Part shown: in pieces, positions 42,037 through 42,370 of the stretch
How the letters are laid out: the number at the start of each line of letters is the position of its first letter
How positions within the stretch are numbered: the first letter of the stretch is position 1
Origin: Burkholderiales bacterium
GTDB lineage: Bacteria; Pseudomonadota; Gammaproteobacteria; Burkholderiales; Burkholderiaceae_C
Direction: 5' to 3'
NCBI GenBank assembly: GCA_025351025.1
Contig: JANXWR010000324.1
Coordinates: 1 to 42,370, forward strand
Length of the DNA stretch: 42,370 bases
The notes under the pieces: model-generated
Told to the model about the DNA's origin: nothing
Database searches by the model: none
The model's input: only the letters and a program-made list of their open reading frames with translations
Program-made: the position numbers and the translations under genes

Positions 42037-42370
42037 GGTCGAGACTTCTGGGCCGCGTTTTCCGCTGTGTCGAACGGCAGGCGGATCGTCGCCAGCGTGC
42101 CGCCATCGGCATCGTCGGCCGGCGCGAGCGTGAACGAGGCGCGGCTGCCGTAGAGCGTGGCGAGCCGGTCGCGCACGTGGGCCAGGCCGTAGCCCTCGCT
42201 CGGCACAGCGACGCGCGACAGCCCGGCGCCGCTGTCGCGCACGGAGAGCACGAGCGTGTCGCCCTGCCTTGCCGCGCTGACGTCGATGCGGCCGCCGGCG
42301 ACGTGCGGCTCGAGGCTGTGCTTGATGCTGTTCTCGACCAGCGGCTGCAGCAGCAGCGGCGGCAGCTGTG
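42033..42370 (-). CDS. LytS-like sensor histidine kinase, C-terminal part (runs off the window)
   Basis: The window's end encodes LPPLLLQPLVENSIKHSLEPH (N-box of the ATPase domain), GRIDVSAARQGDTLVLSVRDSGAGLSR (G1-like DSGAG), YGLAHVRDRLATLYGSRASFTL and a terminal FDTAENAAQKSRP. This is the HisKA_7TM/LytS kinase ATPase domain, ending with GLAHVRDRL. It would phosphorylate the adjacent LytTR regulator. The rest, including any membrane sensor part, lies beyond 42370. Confidence 0.93.
   Translation of the reverse strand, partial: QLPPLLLQPLVENSIKHSLEPHVAGGRIDVSAARQGDTLVLSVRDSGAGLSRVAVPSEGYGLAHVRDRLATLYGSRASFTLAPADDADGGTLATIRLPFDTAENAAQKSRP

Overview
The window is high-GC DNA whose gene set (lolD, PHA phasin, dnaE2, class III alcohol dehydrogenase next to a GMC oxidoreductase, glnS, LytTR two-component genes) suggests a betaproteobacterium, probably of the Burkholderiales type. 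This is inferred from gene content only. No tRNA, rRNA or CRISPR array was seen, and no stretch over 300 bases is free of gene-like sequence.

Layout. (1) 1-874: end of a LolC/E permease and an intact lolD. (2) 907-17285: about 16 kb in which every gene or gene remnant lies on the minus strand. These are small unrelated genes (GNAT, DUF1330, GFA, cupin, VOC, thioesterase, NTF2-like, TfoX-N, methyltransferase, small membrane proteins and lipoproteins, a ParD/ParE-like pair). About seventeen are disrupted by frameshifts, in-frame stops, internal deletions or end truncations. (3) 17324-18488: an integron platform. It has a GTTGGGC core site, a sigma70 promoter overlapped by a near-consensus LexA box, and an integron integrase gene (intI) pointing away from the array and broken by one frameshift. 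(4) 18628-22032: intact dnaE2, the error-prone DNA polymerase gene, directly downstream of intI on the same strand. (5) 22097-42370: conventional chromosome with intact genes: prolyl 4-hydroxylase-like protein, a translationally coupled MORN/GMC/adhC/S9-peptidase operon, PLD-family protein, peroxiredoxin, PQQ-type dehydrogenase, S10 peptidase, FKBP, glnS, envelope proteins, and a LytTR regulator with the end of its sensor kinase.

Interpretation. The geometry (intI facing away from a long one-direction array), the toxin-antitoxin pair next to a perfect core site, and palindromic attC-like repeats of about 78 bp placed just after gene stop codons together indicate a chromosomal integron. attC-like sites are clearest near intI and fade with distance; beyond about 12.6 kb I find none and genes are packed almost end to end. 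With the broken integrase and the concentration of wrecked genes, this looks like an integron in decay whose cassette genes remain as a fixed block. The SOS-type promoter of intI is also the only obvious promoter upstream of dnaE2, and imuA/imuB are not adjacent, so the dead integrase gene may now serve as an SOS leader for the mutagenic polymerase.

Limits: domain names come from recognised sequence patterns, not searches. Frameshifts could in principle be sequencing errors, but internal deletions and in-frame stops are harder to explain that way, and the 24 kb to the right has no visible disruption.
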